Shown piece after piece: positions 1 through 10,179 of a DNA stretch of 64,000 bases. Below the pieces are notes generated by a model. That model saw nothing but the letters and a program-made list of their open reading frames with translations, was not told where the DNA came from and did no database searches. Source of the stretch: Euglena gracilis (taxonomy: Eukaryota > Euglenida > Euglenophyceae > Euglenales); contig CP154955.1 of the NCBI GenBank assembly GCA_039621445.1, positions 54,007,341 to 54,071,340 on the forward strand, given 5' to 3'. A program made the translations under genes and the position numbers. The first letter of the stretch is position 1, and every line of letters begins with the position of its first letter.

Positions 1-695
1 AGGGCATGAAATCGGGTTCAGCATTTTTTGAAAATTTTGGCCAAAAAAACCCCCGAAAGTGCCCGAAACCATGGTGTGAAGCACATCAACGATTAACAGG
101 GCAGGCGCCGGGCCTCTTTGAACATGGTTGCAGAAAAAAACGTGGGTTATAACCCGATTACAGGGCGTAAGACGGGTTATACCCACGTTTTTGTATAATA
201 CTGACTTCTTCATTTATACCGACCCCCCCCTGGAAAAATCAAAAGAAATCCATTTATACCGTCCCCTCTCTTGCATCCAGTGCACACAAAGGCAAAGCAC
301 AAGAAGCACAAGGAAGTCGCAATAAGCACAAAAAGCACTCAGGCCTCCCCGGCGTCTAATTTTTGGCAAAATATGACAGATCAACTGTAGTTTTTTGGGG
401 GGTGGACGAGAAATTGGGGGAGAGGATGAATGCGCGTCGCCTCGTCCCAGCCCCCCCCCCCCCAGTTGAGCACCATGACCCATCAATAATGACTCCCCCA
501 TTTATACCGACCCCCCTCCGGGATTTCAAGAAATGTGAAAATGACATGCCGACCCATCGGTATCAATGGAGGGGTTTAGAGCACAACAAAGCACAACGAG
601 GTCGCAGCAAATACAAAAAGGCACTCGGGCTCACCCCAGCGTCCATTTTTTGGCGAAATGTGAGAAAATGGATTGTTGTTTACTGGTGGTGGACG

Positions 696-978
696 CAGGG
701 CGGTCCATAAGGGATGGGAGGTTTGAGGACCGCCCCTTGAGGACCGCCTAAGGATGGCCAACGGCCGATCCGGGGATCGAACAGGGTCAAAAATTAAAGG
801 CAGAAAACCACATTTTTGACATTTTTGGTGTGGATGGACAATGGTGCAAAGATGCCAGAAGTAACTTTTTCCCCCTGAATTTGATGTGTTTGCCAAAATA
901 TGGCCATTTTTACCATTATTCCTGTGGACCTTGCGTTGAATGCACTGATGAGATTGTTTTTCTCTTAAGGCCGCCCTG
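696..978. mobile_element. Family 3 short TIR element (CAGGGCGGTCC)
   Basis: Non-autonomous element with ends CAGGGCGGTCCATAAGG and CTTAAGGCCGCCCTG. It sits in the second copy of the local tandem duplication. The target duplication is poor (GGTGGACG against GGTGTGGG). The interior shares the GTGTGGATGGACAATGGT region and a GTTCGATCCCCGG-like motif (minus strand) with the copies at 9512 and 23635. Confidence 0.7.
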
Positions 979-1284
979 GGTGTGGGTGGACAACAAAACG
1001 GACGAGAGGATGAATTTGTATCGCCTCGTCCCCCGCCTCCCACCAGTTGGGCGTGTTCACCCATTTATACCAACTCCACCCCAGGATTTTAAGAAATGTG
1101 AAAGTGACATACTAATGAATATGATTGAAAATGTAAGGACATCATGCATAAAAATGAAAAATAAACTTACAAATGCAGACTAGATAATGAAAAATAAAAA
1201 CAGAACAACAGCAAAAAGCCCAAAAAGGGCCAAAATGGTCTTAATTTCGGCTAGATTTGTAGTTACTATACAAAAAACATGGGT

Positions 1285-1365
1285 ATAACCCGATTACAGG
1301 CCGTAAGACGGGTCAAGGGCGCATACGGCGCCCTTGACCCGTCTTACGGCCTGTAATCGGGTTAT
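1285..1365. repeat. Perfect 38-bp-arm palindrome
   Basis: Arms 1285-1322 and 1328-1365 are exact reverse complements around the loop ATACG. They begin ATAACCCGATTACAGG and end in GGGCGC/GCGCCC. As RNA or cruciform DNA this would be a very stable hairpin. It lies at the right end of the 1-1517 element. Confidence 0.9.
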
Positions 1366-1517
1366 CCACGTTTTTTTCTGCAACCATGTTCAAAGAGGCC
1401 CAGCGCCTGCCCTGTAATTCGTTGATATGCTTCACACCATGGTTTCGGGCACTTTCGGGGGCTTTTTTTGCCCAAAATTTTCAAAAAATGCTGAACCTGA
1501 TTTCATGCCCTGTAATT

Positions 1518-2310
1518 CGTGTTCACGCTGAACACGATTACCAGGGCATGAAATCGGGTTCAGGAATTATGTAAGCACATTTTCGCTTCATTGTCCTCAG
1601 TCTTTTTGTAATGGCAAAGAAAGCCGCAAACATAATGGACAGAACGTTGCCACCAAAAGTTGCTGGATTTTTTGGCCACAATCAAGCAGGGTTGGGATAA
1701 AAAAAAGAACCCCGCTGTTGACCCCCTGCACGGTAGCCCACTGGCGGAGGCCACCAAAAAGAAAGCATCCGGGACGGAAGGGACGGAGCAAGCTGCATTC
1801 ACACACTTCCTTGAAGTGTGTGGTGTGCTTGGCACCGTCTACGATGAACGAAATGCATCTGAACACGATTATCAGGGCATGAAATGGGGTTCAGGAATTA
1901 TCGCCCTGTAATTGGTGTACAGGGCAGGTGCCGGGCCTCTGAACACGGTTACAAAAAGTAAGAATATTGGCAGATGGGACAAACCCCATCCCACCAATTT
2001 CCGGCTTCAAATTGCTTTTGGTGCCTCCAAGAAATGTGAAAATGAGCGTGTCAGTCACATCAATATTTTCCCACACAAAAAAAATGCGAGCAATTCTGGG
2101 GGGATCCTCCAGGAGAGATCATGGCAATGACTGGTCTTCAAGCATTGTCCTCCTGCGATCCGGGACGCCGTTTGAAGCGCATTGTGAACCAGCCGTTTCA
2201 GAAGGGCGGCCAAGCATCCCTGCTGGACCGGCCTCCTCCTTCGTAGGTACCTTGCTTGGACGCGCCAGCACCACCCGCCCTGCCGATGGCAGCCTGCAGT
2301 GTTTGTCGGT
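1518..2310. other. Repeat fragments and non-coding sequence
   Basis: Fragments of the preceding element recur at 1525-1570 and 1862-1955 (AACACGATTATCAGGGCATG and CAGGGCAGGTGCCGGGCCTC), showing repeated insertion of its ends. The rest has only short open frames without recognisable content. Confidence 0.5.
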
Positions 2311-2367
2311 TATGATGATGATGATGATGTTAATAATGATAGTAATAACTGGTCATAATATAACAAT

Positions 2368-2432
<65 letters not shown>
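2311..2432. repeat. (ATG)n microsatellite
   Basis: Trinucleotide array, nearly pure from 2368 to 2432, with scattered TGA/ATG runs upstream and again near 2540-2570. The poly-Met frame is a consequence of the repeat. Confidence 0.9.
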
Positions 2433-2433
<1 letters not shown>

Positions 2434-2599
2434 CTGACGGCTGCTGCTGATGAGGCTGCTGATCCTCCTGTTCAAACTGATAGTAATCACTCCTGGTCCT
2501 CAATACCCCTATGCCTGCTGATAATAAGAATTATAATTATGATGATGATGATGCTGCTGCTGCTGATGATAAACTGTGTAATAAGGTAATTGAAAGAGA

Positions 2600-3185
2600 G
2601 GTAAGATGAAGAAAAAGAAAAGGAAAGAATTGTTCTTCGCTTCCCCCTATTTTTGGAGTGGTCAACCTGTCAGCCAGTCTCCATCCATTGAGGCCTAACT
2701 GGATTGACCAAACACCCGAGCTGCATTTTTATGACTGCCTGACATTTATAGCGTTTAGGTTGGCCAGAATTCAGGCGACCTTCGCACTTGGGTTTTTTAA
2801 TTTTTGTCTTGTGCATATGCGCAATGTTGCAATCTTTTGAAACCCGGTGGTGAAACCCACCCTTTTGACCCTTTAGTCCTGCAGAGACCCTCTGCAGTGC
2901 AACCTGCATCATTTGCCAATGTTGGGACCCAGAGAACAGGCCCAATTTGGTGTTCTTCGTCCTGTTTAATTTTTTCACCATGTAAAAAAAATTCGAAATC
3001 CCGCTTTCAACTCCGGGAGACGTGAATTTTCCCAAAACCAAGGAAGTTAGTTGAATTCCTGAAGCCTGGGAGAGCGCCTCGGAAATTTTCTAAGCCATTT
3101 CTCAGCACAAATTGACCAAAAGAAGTGAAGAAAACATCCAGAATATTCTGGAATGACCCGGATTATTCCAGAATAAAGCTCCTGA
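2600..3185. other. No feature recognised
   Basis: AT-rich sequence with short open frames only. I see no domain, repeat copy or splice-bounded exon. Confidence 0.4.
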
Positions 3186-4200
3186 ATAAAATTTTGGCCA
3201 ACTTACAAAATTCGTCATGGAAAATTTTCGAATTTTGAGCAAAAAAGAAACCGCAAAATCTTGGCAAAAACAAGCCAACTTTGGGGGAAAATGACTTCTG
3301 GCATCGCTGGAAGATTTTCAATCCACCCAAAACTCAAAAAATGGGTTTTATTTTCAACCTGCACCGACGTTGGCTCGATGCCCAGATGAACGTCAGTGGA
3401 ACACGGATGCCTTAAAAATTCTTGAAATTTCAAAATTCCTTGAAAACCTTTGAAAAGCGCCTTAAAAAACCTTAAAAATATTTGAGAATTTTTCGCTTTA
3501 AAAAACAATGCCTTTAAAAAACTTTTTTAAAAAAAACGCTTTAAAAAACACCCCCCGATGGGTGGCCATATAACTGGGTGCCAAAAAAAACACAATTTTT
3601 TCTAGGTTAACCCACCCCTTTCGAATTTCACATTTCGAATTTTTCGAGCTTTTGAACTTTCCCCACATTTCCTGTAATTTTTGAATGTGCTGGGACAAAA
3701 TATTTTTCGCTCAGAAACCTCCCTGGGCGGCCATTGATCTTCTTTGACTGCCGACCGATAAGGCTTCTTTCAAGGAATTTCATGCCATGGGTAGCAGGGC
3801 CCTCTGGGGGTGAGGGGGAAATTCTGATTTCCAGCCTCCATTGACCATCGTCCGTCGACCATAAGCATTAAAAATTGTTCTTCAACTTCTCGATTTTCGG
3901 CCCATTCAAACCCTGAACCCGCTGTTGGCCAATTGGCTGAAGGGTTTGGGGTTTTGGACGAAAAAAAATCCCGGAGCCATGCCACTCCCGCATTGAATTT
4001 GGCGGTTGTCCATGTTGCTTTCATAGGGTGAGAGGCATTGTACAGGGACCAAAAAAATATGAAACATAAAATAATAAATATAAAATATAAAATAATAAAA
4101 TAATATAAAAATTCCGGTTGGTTTTTTTTAAAGGTTTTTCAAGGCACTTTGTCCAAAAATTTTAAAGGGTTTTAAGGTTTTTTTTAAGGCGCCTTAAGAA
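3186..4200. repeat. Family R dispersed repeat (CCTTAAAA-rich)
   Basis: Bases 3190-3440 are a diverged direct copy of about 40850-41130 (shared CGACGTTGG(C/T)TCGATGCCC and GCCTTAAAAA(T/C)TCTTGAAA). Bases 4130-4200 carry the inverted end motif AAGGCGCCTTAA, also seen at 40780. This suggests an inverted-repeat element of about 1 kb. Confidence 0.55.
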
Positions 4201-4396
4201 ACATGCCTGGTCAAGGATCCCCCCCCCAGTGCCTTTGGTGCTGGGCACCCGAATTTCATGTCCACAGGCGTGGCGGCAGGTGGACCGAATCGTCAACAAT
4301 TTGAGGGAGCGGGGTGCATTGTGTGTTGTTGCCCACGGATGGAGATGCACATGGAGTAGACGGCCCCCGGTGGGTCGGTTGTTAGCCCCGGCTTAG

Positions 4397-4555
4397 GTCT
4401 GACCCCGGTGGCTTGTCCTGTCGCGGCCGTCGGCATGCCCCAAGCGGGGGCCGGCAAGCCCACCTCGTCCCCCTCTACGAACGGGCCACGCAACAATTCC
4501 TCCGGTGCGGGCTGCAGGACGATGACCGTTGCGTCCGCCACTGGCTGGATTATGT
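4397..4555 (+). CDS. MAD3: Mad3/BubR1-like protein, TPR exon 1 (partial)
   Basis: First recognisable exon of a Mad3/BubR1 (MadBub) spindle assembly checkpoint protein. In this family the N-terminal TPR-like Mad3/BUB1 homology region supports kinetochore and APC/C inhibitory functions. The frame reads HLVPLYERATQQFL, then DDDRCVRHWLDYV, fitting the family pattern of a leucine-rich helix, a D-R pair and W-x-x-Y. The 3' end is a GT donor in the run TATGTGTGTGG. Using the GT at 4556 leaves phase 2, which matches the next exon. The 5' end is uncertain: AG at 4396 is a weak acceptor, and the expected upstream KEN-box exon and start codon were not found. The 223-aa frame on the other strand is antisense to it and has no domain. 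Confidence 0.65.
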
Positions 4556-5190
4556 GTGTGGCTGTCTCATTTGTCGCTTGATCCCGAATGGGGCACCCTG
4601 AACTAGACAAAAAAGAAGACAAAAAAGAGCATAAAGGCATCATTTGCCACTGCTGCATTTGAAGTTGCTGAATCAATAAGAGAAATTGGGAAATGATTAA
4701 TTGTGTTTTTCTTTTGCAACTGCCCTCTTGGTACAAAAGAATGCAAATACCTTCCTTCCCTCTTTTCGCTTTTCTCAGTGTCATCCTTCCACAGCAAACT
4801 TGTTCACAGTCCCACGCCATATGGATGAACAGAGAGACAGCAGATGAACCACACCTGCACGCCTTTCTCAGGCGACGTTGGTTTCCGACCCTCTCGTCGT
4901 TTACCAGTTCATGGACCACTCTCAGGTTGGGCATCGCCCAGGTCTGGCGGGCAAAAAACCACAAATATTAAAATTTTTTAGAGTTTCCGCCCTCCTTGCA
5001 AAACTCTCGTCTAGCAGGACTGAAATTTTCCTGCACAAGAAATAAAATTTCATTTTTTATTATTTCTGAGATGGATTTCCCATCAAAATGGGTGCTCAAA
5101 CAGCAAAGAAGGAAAAAGGGGGAAACTTTTGTTGGAAGGTCGGAGGTGTGGCCTTTTTTGGTCTGAGTTTGTGGAGGCGGCCGCAGCCAG
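4556..5190 (+). other. Intron of the Mad3-like gene
   Basis: Opens with GTGTGG and closes with the AG at 5189-5190; an alternative AG at 5186 is out of phase with exon 1. It is AT-rich in the middle. No repeat family member was recognised. Confidence 0.5.
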
Positions 5191-5322
5191 GCGGGACTCA
5201 TGTTGCTCACTGCACCGCACCTGTGGCCGAGACGCCCGGTTCTATGTGGCGTGGGCAGTGCACCTGGAGGCGCTGCGGCGGTACGCGGAGGCGGAGGCGG
5301 TGTACCACAGCGGCCGCCAGCG
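5191..5322 (+). CDS. MAD3: Mad3/BubR1-like protein, TPR exon 2
   Basis: This exon carries the most diagnostic part of the Mad3/BUB1 homology region 1: DARFYVAWAVHLEALRRY followed by AEAEAVYHSGRQR. It corresponds to the family signature A-x-F-Y-x-x-W-A, an x-G-R-Y-x-x-A-x-x-(V/I)-Y helix and a terminal x-G-x-x-R. It joins exon 1 in phase 2 (GT+G = Val). It ends at CAGCG before GTGTGG, leaving CG, which the C of the next exon completes to Arg. The segment between W-x-x-Y and A-x-F-Y is shorter than in most homologues, so a small extra exon could lie in the preceding intron. Confidence 0.8.
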
Positions 5323-6574
5323 GTGTGGTGCCGCGGGCTGCTGACCGGCCCCCGCTGTACTTCGACAAACACTTGCGTCCCCAGAGAATTGTCGCGGCCT
5401 TTCAAAACACTCATGTATTATTTTGTGTGACCTTTTGTGGCAGCTCGTTCAGTTTGAACAAAGAACAGCAACCATGCATCTCTTTGCAACTTTGCAGACC
5501 CCCCCCCCGGGGGCTGCTGCAGCCAGCCCCAATTTTGGCCCCCCAGCCGCAGCAGCACCCCCCTGGGAGGGGTTGCCAGCCAGCCTCTTTTTGCTGGGTC
5601 CAGCCGAAAAACTTCCGGCGCAAAGCACTGATATTCTTGACAAAAGAGTGTTCAAAAATGGCCAAAAATAGCGTTTCTGGGGCTTTTGGGACTTTTGGGG
5701 CTTTGGGAGGGTGGCAGATGCACAATTTTCTCAAAATTATGTTGCTCAGGTCGTTTTATTGGGGCAATCGTCCGATTTTGGCCCATCGTGTCCCAGCTAC
5801 ACGTCCACCCCCCCCCCCCGGGGACTAGCTAGCCAGCCCAATTTTCTAGCCCCAGATTTCCACCCCAGGGTTCGATATAAGGAGGGCGTACATGGTTTAG
5901 GTGGGGGGGGGTGTCCCCCCCCACCCCCCCCCTCCTGGCCCGCAGGGGGGGGTCCGGACCACCCCCCCCCACCTGCAAGGGGGGTCCGGACCGACCCTCG
6001 GGGGCAAAAATTGACCCCCCCCAAAAAGGGTCAATTTTTTCCTCCGGCGCTTCGCGCCGAAAATTTTTTGCATTTTTGGCACATTTTTGCCCAAAAAGTG
6101 CCCAAAATGGCACTTTTGGTCGTTTTGGGGGGTCAAAAATTTTCGGCCCGGCGCTTCGCGCCGGGCCGAAAATTCGGCCACCCTGACCGCGCACCTGTTT
6201 AGGTGGGGGGGGGTGTCCCCCCCCCCCCCCCCCCTCCTGGCCCGCAGGGGGGGGTCCGGACCCCCCCCCCACCTGTCCTTATATCGAACCCTGCCGGACC
6301 CTTAAAAATGAAATTCCGAAAAAAGTACAAACTCCGGGAATCTTGTTGGAACCCCAACCCTGATCTCATCCATAACCCCGACTTCCCCCAAAAGTGGGAC
6401 CCGGGTCCCACCATACGACCCCCCCCCTGCCTACAACTTTTGGCCCCCCTGGGGGGCCTTAGTTTCAGGTTGCCTTTTATTTGTTTATTATGCTTGTATT
6501 TATTTCAGCGTTTGCATTTGTGTTCAGTCTCCAGCCGGAGCCGGTGGGTTGTTTTGTGGGCTCCTCCGTCGCAG
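5323..6574 (+). other. Intron of the Mad3-like gene
   Basis: GTGTGG donor and CTCCTCCGTCGCAG acceptor. Most of the interior is a Family 2 element (5866-6293) with C/G homopolymers. The long open frames here are overlapping low-complexity shadows. Confidence 0.6.
5866..6293. mobile_element. Family 2 TIR element (CAGGGTTCGATATAAGG)
   Basis: Ends CAGGGTTCGATATAAGGAGG and CCTTATATCGAACCCTG are inverted repeats. The interior contains CGTACATGGTTTAGGTGGG, GC-rich hairpins (GGCGCTTCGCGCC at about 6047 and 6152) and a CCAAAATGGCACTTTTGG-like block shared with the copies at 32.0, 33.5, 36.1 and 38.7 kb. An internal CACCTGTTTAGGTG near 6190 suggests a composite of two copies. Flanks TTCCACCC/CCGGACCC match only in the last four bases. 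Confidence 0.8.
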
Positions 6575-6712
6575 CAACGCCCAGCCCTCCACGCTCCTAC
6601 GCGAGCACTATGAGCAGTTCGCCCTGAGCAACGTGCAGCGGATGCGGGAGCAGTTCGCGGCGCTGGACTGCGGGCTGCCCAGCCCCCCGCCTGCCTGGGG
6701 CGATGAAAACGG
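6575..6712 (+). CDS. MAD3: Mad3/BubR1-like protein, TPR exon 3
   Basis: Reads NAQPSTLLREHYEQF, then ALSNVQRMREQFAALD. It continues the checkpoint domain with the conserved A-x-P, L and Y-x-x-F positions that follow G-x-x-R in Mad3/BubR1 proteins. The acceptor is CTCCTCCGTCGCAG; spliced to exon 2 it gives GRQRNAQP without a gap. The tail is Pro-rich and ends DEN-G, with donor GG before GTGTGG (phase 2). The next exon begins with the single G required. Confidence 0.8.
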
Positions 6713-7599
6713 GTGTGGTGTCCTGAGGTGCAGATGGGCCCCATCATAGGCCCCCCAAATAGAAGGCCCATTGGGCCACAATTATGCACGTCGGTCAAAA
6801 TCTCGACGGTGGGTACTGCTACACTACTGCTGTAATTTTTTAATCGTGACGAATAAGGTATATGTAAATAATGCTATTATTAACATTACTGTTATTATTA
6901 ATTATATTATAATTATTGTTGTTCTCGAGGTATTGGTATGACGAGTTTAAGTCCAGTTTTCTCCTCCTTGAAGGGCGCCCAGTTGCTATTCGGCCCCTTG
7001 GCAGAAATCTCGAGGGTTTCTATTGGGGTTTCTACTGGGGGGAGTAATTAGGACAAGGGTGAGGTTTCCATCCCTTTACGAAGGGTTTGGTGGACTGTTG
7101 CACCCAGCCCTGATACTGGCCCAGCCCACCCCAGCCCCACCCCCCTGTTGGGGCAAGGGGTGCTGATGGCCAGCTGGCCAGCCTTTATTTTTGCTGCTGA
7201 GCTGGAATTTTGGTTTAAAAGTGCCGAAAATTTGGGAAAATTTGGTCAACAATGGTGTTTTTGTTGTTTTTTTTTTTATTGTTAAAGAGGCCCATTTTCC
7301 CAAAAAGTTCTTTGGCAGTCTTTTTTGGCATTTGTCCGATTTATGGTTATAGCGCCAAGGTCAAATAAAGCCAGGGTCCAAGTCAGCTCAAGTCCAGCCA
7401 GGGGTTGGCCAGCCCAAATTCCTTGCTCTGGTGCAGCAACCCCAGGGTTTTCTAATTCATACGTCATATGCACATTCATATGTTCATATGAATTAAAATG
7501 CTTGCATTAATGACCATGAACATGAATCAATTATTTTCAGGTTTGCATGTGTGTGTGTGTGTGTGTTCATGTGTGATTCTGCTCCTCTCGGTTGCCAGG
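6713..7599 (+). other. Intron sequence, no gene recognised
   Basis: AT-rich and unique-looking. The ATT/TAA-rich stretch at 6840-6930 and the poly-T run at 7261-7281 are the only simple-sequence features. A short (TG)n tract sits at 7550-7566. Confidence 0.4.
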
Positions 7600-7773
7600 T
7601 GCTCAGGGTCCGCACGGGTGTTGTTGTGAGCTGAAATGCTTCTACGACTGGCCAGCCAAATGTGACGGAGGGGCAAGGCAGGTAGTCGAGGAGATGTATC
7701 CGGCTGAGCGTGAGAAATGGTTTGGTATTGGCGATGGAAAACTCCCACAGCCTGACTGATTGCAGAATTAGGG
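7600..7773 (+). CDS. Exon-like frame of unknown function
   Basis: An open frame ending with TGA at about 7773 reads CELKCFYDWPAKCDGG, RQVVEEMYPAEREKWFG and IGDGKLPQPD. Composition and codon use resemble a real exon more than the surrounding repeats do. A possible acceptor (CTCTCGGTTGCCAG) lies near 7599. It sits inside the Mad3 intron between exons 3 and 4, and including it would break the phase that links those exons. It may therefore be a remnant of another gene or transposon. Function unknown. Confidence 0.3.
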
Positions 7774-8944
7774 CGCAAGATTATCAAGTGAACCCAGTTG
7801 CCAGCTGTTGCCGACATAACAAAAGGGCACACTAAAGGGACACAAATGGAACGAAGCAAGCGACACGAATGGAACGAAGCAAAATGAGTGATGGAGAGGG
7901 ACGATAGGAAGAGGGACATGAGGATGGAGGGTGGCAGGGTTGGAACGGGGGCATCAACGTGGGGTTTCGGGTAGGGGAAGGGTGGGGGGCTGGGGTCAGG
8001 GTTCAGGATAGGGGTAGGGTTAAAGATTGGGATAGGGGTTCGATGTGAGGTTAGGGTCCTGGATTTGTGTTTTGACCCCAGGCCCAGACGGTGTTCATTA
8101 CGGGGGTTTTGGTCATCCGACCTAGTATTATCCAGTGATGACAAGTGGACATTAACCTTTTATCTTCTTTCACGTCACCTGGCAAGGAAGATTGTTTGGG
8201 CAGGTGTTTGATGCCCCCCCAATTCAAGTAACCAGGAGCTTTGCTTTAGGTTTCAACCAAGTTGCCCAAGGGATGCTGAAAGACAGTCAACAAAAAATCT
8301 AATTAAGCGTGGGTATAGAGAAGCAACAACCCCCCCCAAATAAGACCCCCGTGACGGCATGAAGCACCGGGGACAGTGAAAACCCCCAATTTCATACACA
8401 AAAACGATGAGATTTCAAAAAATTTTCAGATTTTTGAAGTGCAAAGAACATGTTTAATGTCAACTTACACTAATTTACACATGGCGCGAAGAAGGAAAAT
8501 TTTCAGTGTTTTTGGGAACCTGAAAAATGATGCCTTTTTCGGGCCCGGGTCCGTCTAGAAAAAAAGCCAAAAATCAGACCCCCCCAAAACAGGACCTTCC
8601 CTGAGATTTCCAGCAATGGACCCCAAAATAAGACCGACGTCGTATTTTGGGGGGTTTACCTGTCGCACTGTTCCCGGAAATTTTGCAATGTACAGGACTC
8701 AAGGGGAGGAGGTCTGGTGGTGGGGGGGGGTCAGACACACCCACCAAGGAAATTTTCTTTTGGCGCCAAAGACGGCGAAGGAATTTTGACCTAAAAATCG
8801 GTGCCCCCGGAAACACAGGAACGCCTGGTGGAAGGGGTCTCCCCCACCCACCACCCATAGGCTATTGGGGGTTCCCATGCAGCCCTGCCCGCCCCCTGGC
8901 CTCAGGCCGGGCATGTTGGTCCCAACGCCCATAGCAGGGTGGTG
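7774..8944. other. Intergenic/intronic, weak GGGTT-type repeats
   Basis: Bases 7975-8060 are G-rich with degenerate GGGTTAGG-like words (GGGTTCAGGATAGGGG, GAGGTTAGGGTCC). Bases 8580-8935 contain C/G homopolymers and a short inverted pair around CACCCATAGGC. No gene seen. Confidence 0.4.
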
Positions 8945-9290
8945 GAACGCAAATGTGTTTTTTTGCGTTTTTTCGATTTTGGCAAAATCTGTATTTTTTG
9001 TGTTTTATTTGTGTTTTTTTTAAAAAAAAATGGCGTTTTTTGATTCTTGTGGATAAACTTTCAACGATGAAAAATTCCTCATTTTGACCCCCATCCCCCC
9101 CCAAGCCAAAAATTCTGTCAATTTTTTTGTCATTTTTTGCACCCTTTGGTCAGCCAATTGCATGTTTTTATGCAACATGAAAAAATTTGCCCTAGCGGAG
9201 ACCAAAATTTTACAGGTCCTCCCGGCAATTTCACATCCTGGGGGGTCTCCCAAAGGATTTAACATGCAATTTACGTTTTTTTTGCATTTT
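8945..9290 (-). repeat. Family W dispersed repeat (inverted copy)
   Basis: Shares, in reverse orientation, the GAGGAATTTTTCA(C/T) block and long (C/G)AAAAA-type tracts with the copies at 30240-30700 and 39471-39990. No coding content was recognised. Confidence 0.5.
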
Positions 9291-9479
9291 TTTGTGTTTT
9301 TTTTTGCATCTTTTTTTCAGTTTTTTGCATTTTTTTGCATATTTTCGAGGGTCCATGTTGACTCCCCTGCCCATACGGGGGAACCGCACTTCAAGGTGGG
9401 AGGCTATGCAACAGACTCCAACGGGATCGGGGGGACATTTTTTTGGGTTTTGTTCAGCCGTTTGCTTCCCCCTCTGCAG

Positions 9480-9923
9480 GGCAGGCCGCACCCCGCTGCA
9501 TCCGCTGCGGGCAGGGCGGTCCTCAAGGGACAGGAAAGTTTTTTTTTTATTTCCTTAAGGACCGCCCCCCCTTTCGGCCACAGGGCCGGCTAAGGGCCAG
9601 ACTGGGACTTGAACGGGGGCAAAATTAAACAGTCGAAAAACACAGTTTTTGATGATTTGGGTGGATGGACGATGGTCCAGGGGTGCCAGGAATCAGTTTT
9701 TTTCCGGATGTCGACCTGTTCTCGCTGAGAAACGCCAAAATTTCTTGCCCATTTTCCTGTCTATTTTCATTCAGTGTGCTGGGACAGCGGAGTTTTTTTA
9801 TTTTATTTGCTTAAGGATCGCCCCTGGCTTCGGGCCACCCCGGCAGGCACGGTGTCCAGCCACCGCACCGCCGCAACCACCGTCCAGCCCCCCCAGCTCA
9901 GGGCAGGCAAGGCAGGATGGAAG
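9480..9923 (+). CDS. MAD3: Mad3/BubR1-like linker exon 4, split by an element
   Basis: The coding parts are 9480-9511 and 9835 to about 9911/9923. A CCCCCTCTGCAG acceptor precedes a single G that completes the phase-2 codon of exon 3. Skipping the 315-bp element at 9512-9826 plus one target copy, the frame runs AGRTPLHPLRATPAGTVSS and then TVQPPQLRAGKAGWK. This is a basic linker of the sort that follows the TPR in Mad3/BubR1 proteins. The 3' end is odd. There is no GT before the (AT)n tract, and the unspliced frame hits TAG at 9945. A GC donor after AAG at 9911 (CAAG then GCAGGA) would keep phase 0 with exon 5. Without removal of the element the protein would be truncated. Confidence 0.6.
9512..9826. 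mobile_element. Family 3 TIR element inside Mad3 exon 4
   Basis: A 315-bp element with ends CAGGGCGGTCCTCAAGG and CTTAAGGATCGCCCCTG. It is flanked by GCTGCGGG (9504-9511) and GCTTCGGG (9827-9834), an 8-bp target duplication with one mismatch. The interior matches the copy at 23635-23938 in opposite orientation. Its position in an otherwise open exon, and its CAG/CTG ends, make it a candidate nonconventional intron. Confidence 0.85.
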
Positions 9924-9927
9924 GAAG

Positions 9928-9980
9928 ATATATATATATATATATAGATTTATATATATATATATAATATATATATATAT
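9928..9980. repeat. (AT)n microsatellite
   Basis: Near-pure TA/AT tract directly after Mad3 exon 4, in the place where a 5' splice site would be expected. Confidence 0.9.
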
Positions 9981-10179
9981 TTATTGCGCCAAACCTGTCC
10001 TGACCTTGGTGGAAGAGGACCCCAAACCCAAACTTTCTGTTGAGAAATTGATCTGCAGTTTACCACAGGAAGTTTCAACCTTTTTGATTCTGTGGAAATG
10101 GCAACCACCCAATGCGTGAGCTGCTGTGTGACCATGTGTGATCTGATGTGTGACTGTGTGTGATCTGCTGCCCAACTCC

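Larger units (their letters stand above)
1..1517. repeat. Inverted-repeat element with palindromic core
   Basis: Bases 1-190 recur in inverted orientation at about 1270-1517, sharing the stretches around AGGGCATGAAATCGGGTTC and GCAGAAAAAAACGTGGGTTA. This makes a roughly 1.5-kb element whose left end may lie outside the window. Its interior holds a tandem duplication (about 350-555 against 640-1110, sharing GACGAGAGGATGAAT and AGAAATGTGAAA) and a nested short transposon at 696-978. I see no convincing gene. Confidence 0.7.

Noticed and set aside
4293-4964. 223-aa minus-strand open frame
   Set aside because: It is antisense to the Mad3 TPR exon at 4397-4555, crosses AT-rich intron sequence and shows no domain.
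5088-5828. 246-aa plus-strand open frame
   Set aside because: It overlaps Mad3 exon 2 in another frame and continues into C-rich intron. The exon frame carries the family signature; this one does not.
9512-9826. Removal of the element by ordinary GT-AG splicing (GT in GCGGTCC, AG in CTTAAG)
   Set aside because: This would leave 26 extra bases and shift the Mad3 frame. Only removal of the element with exactly one target copy restores it.
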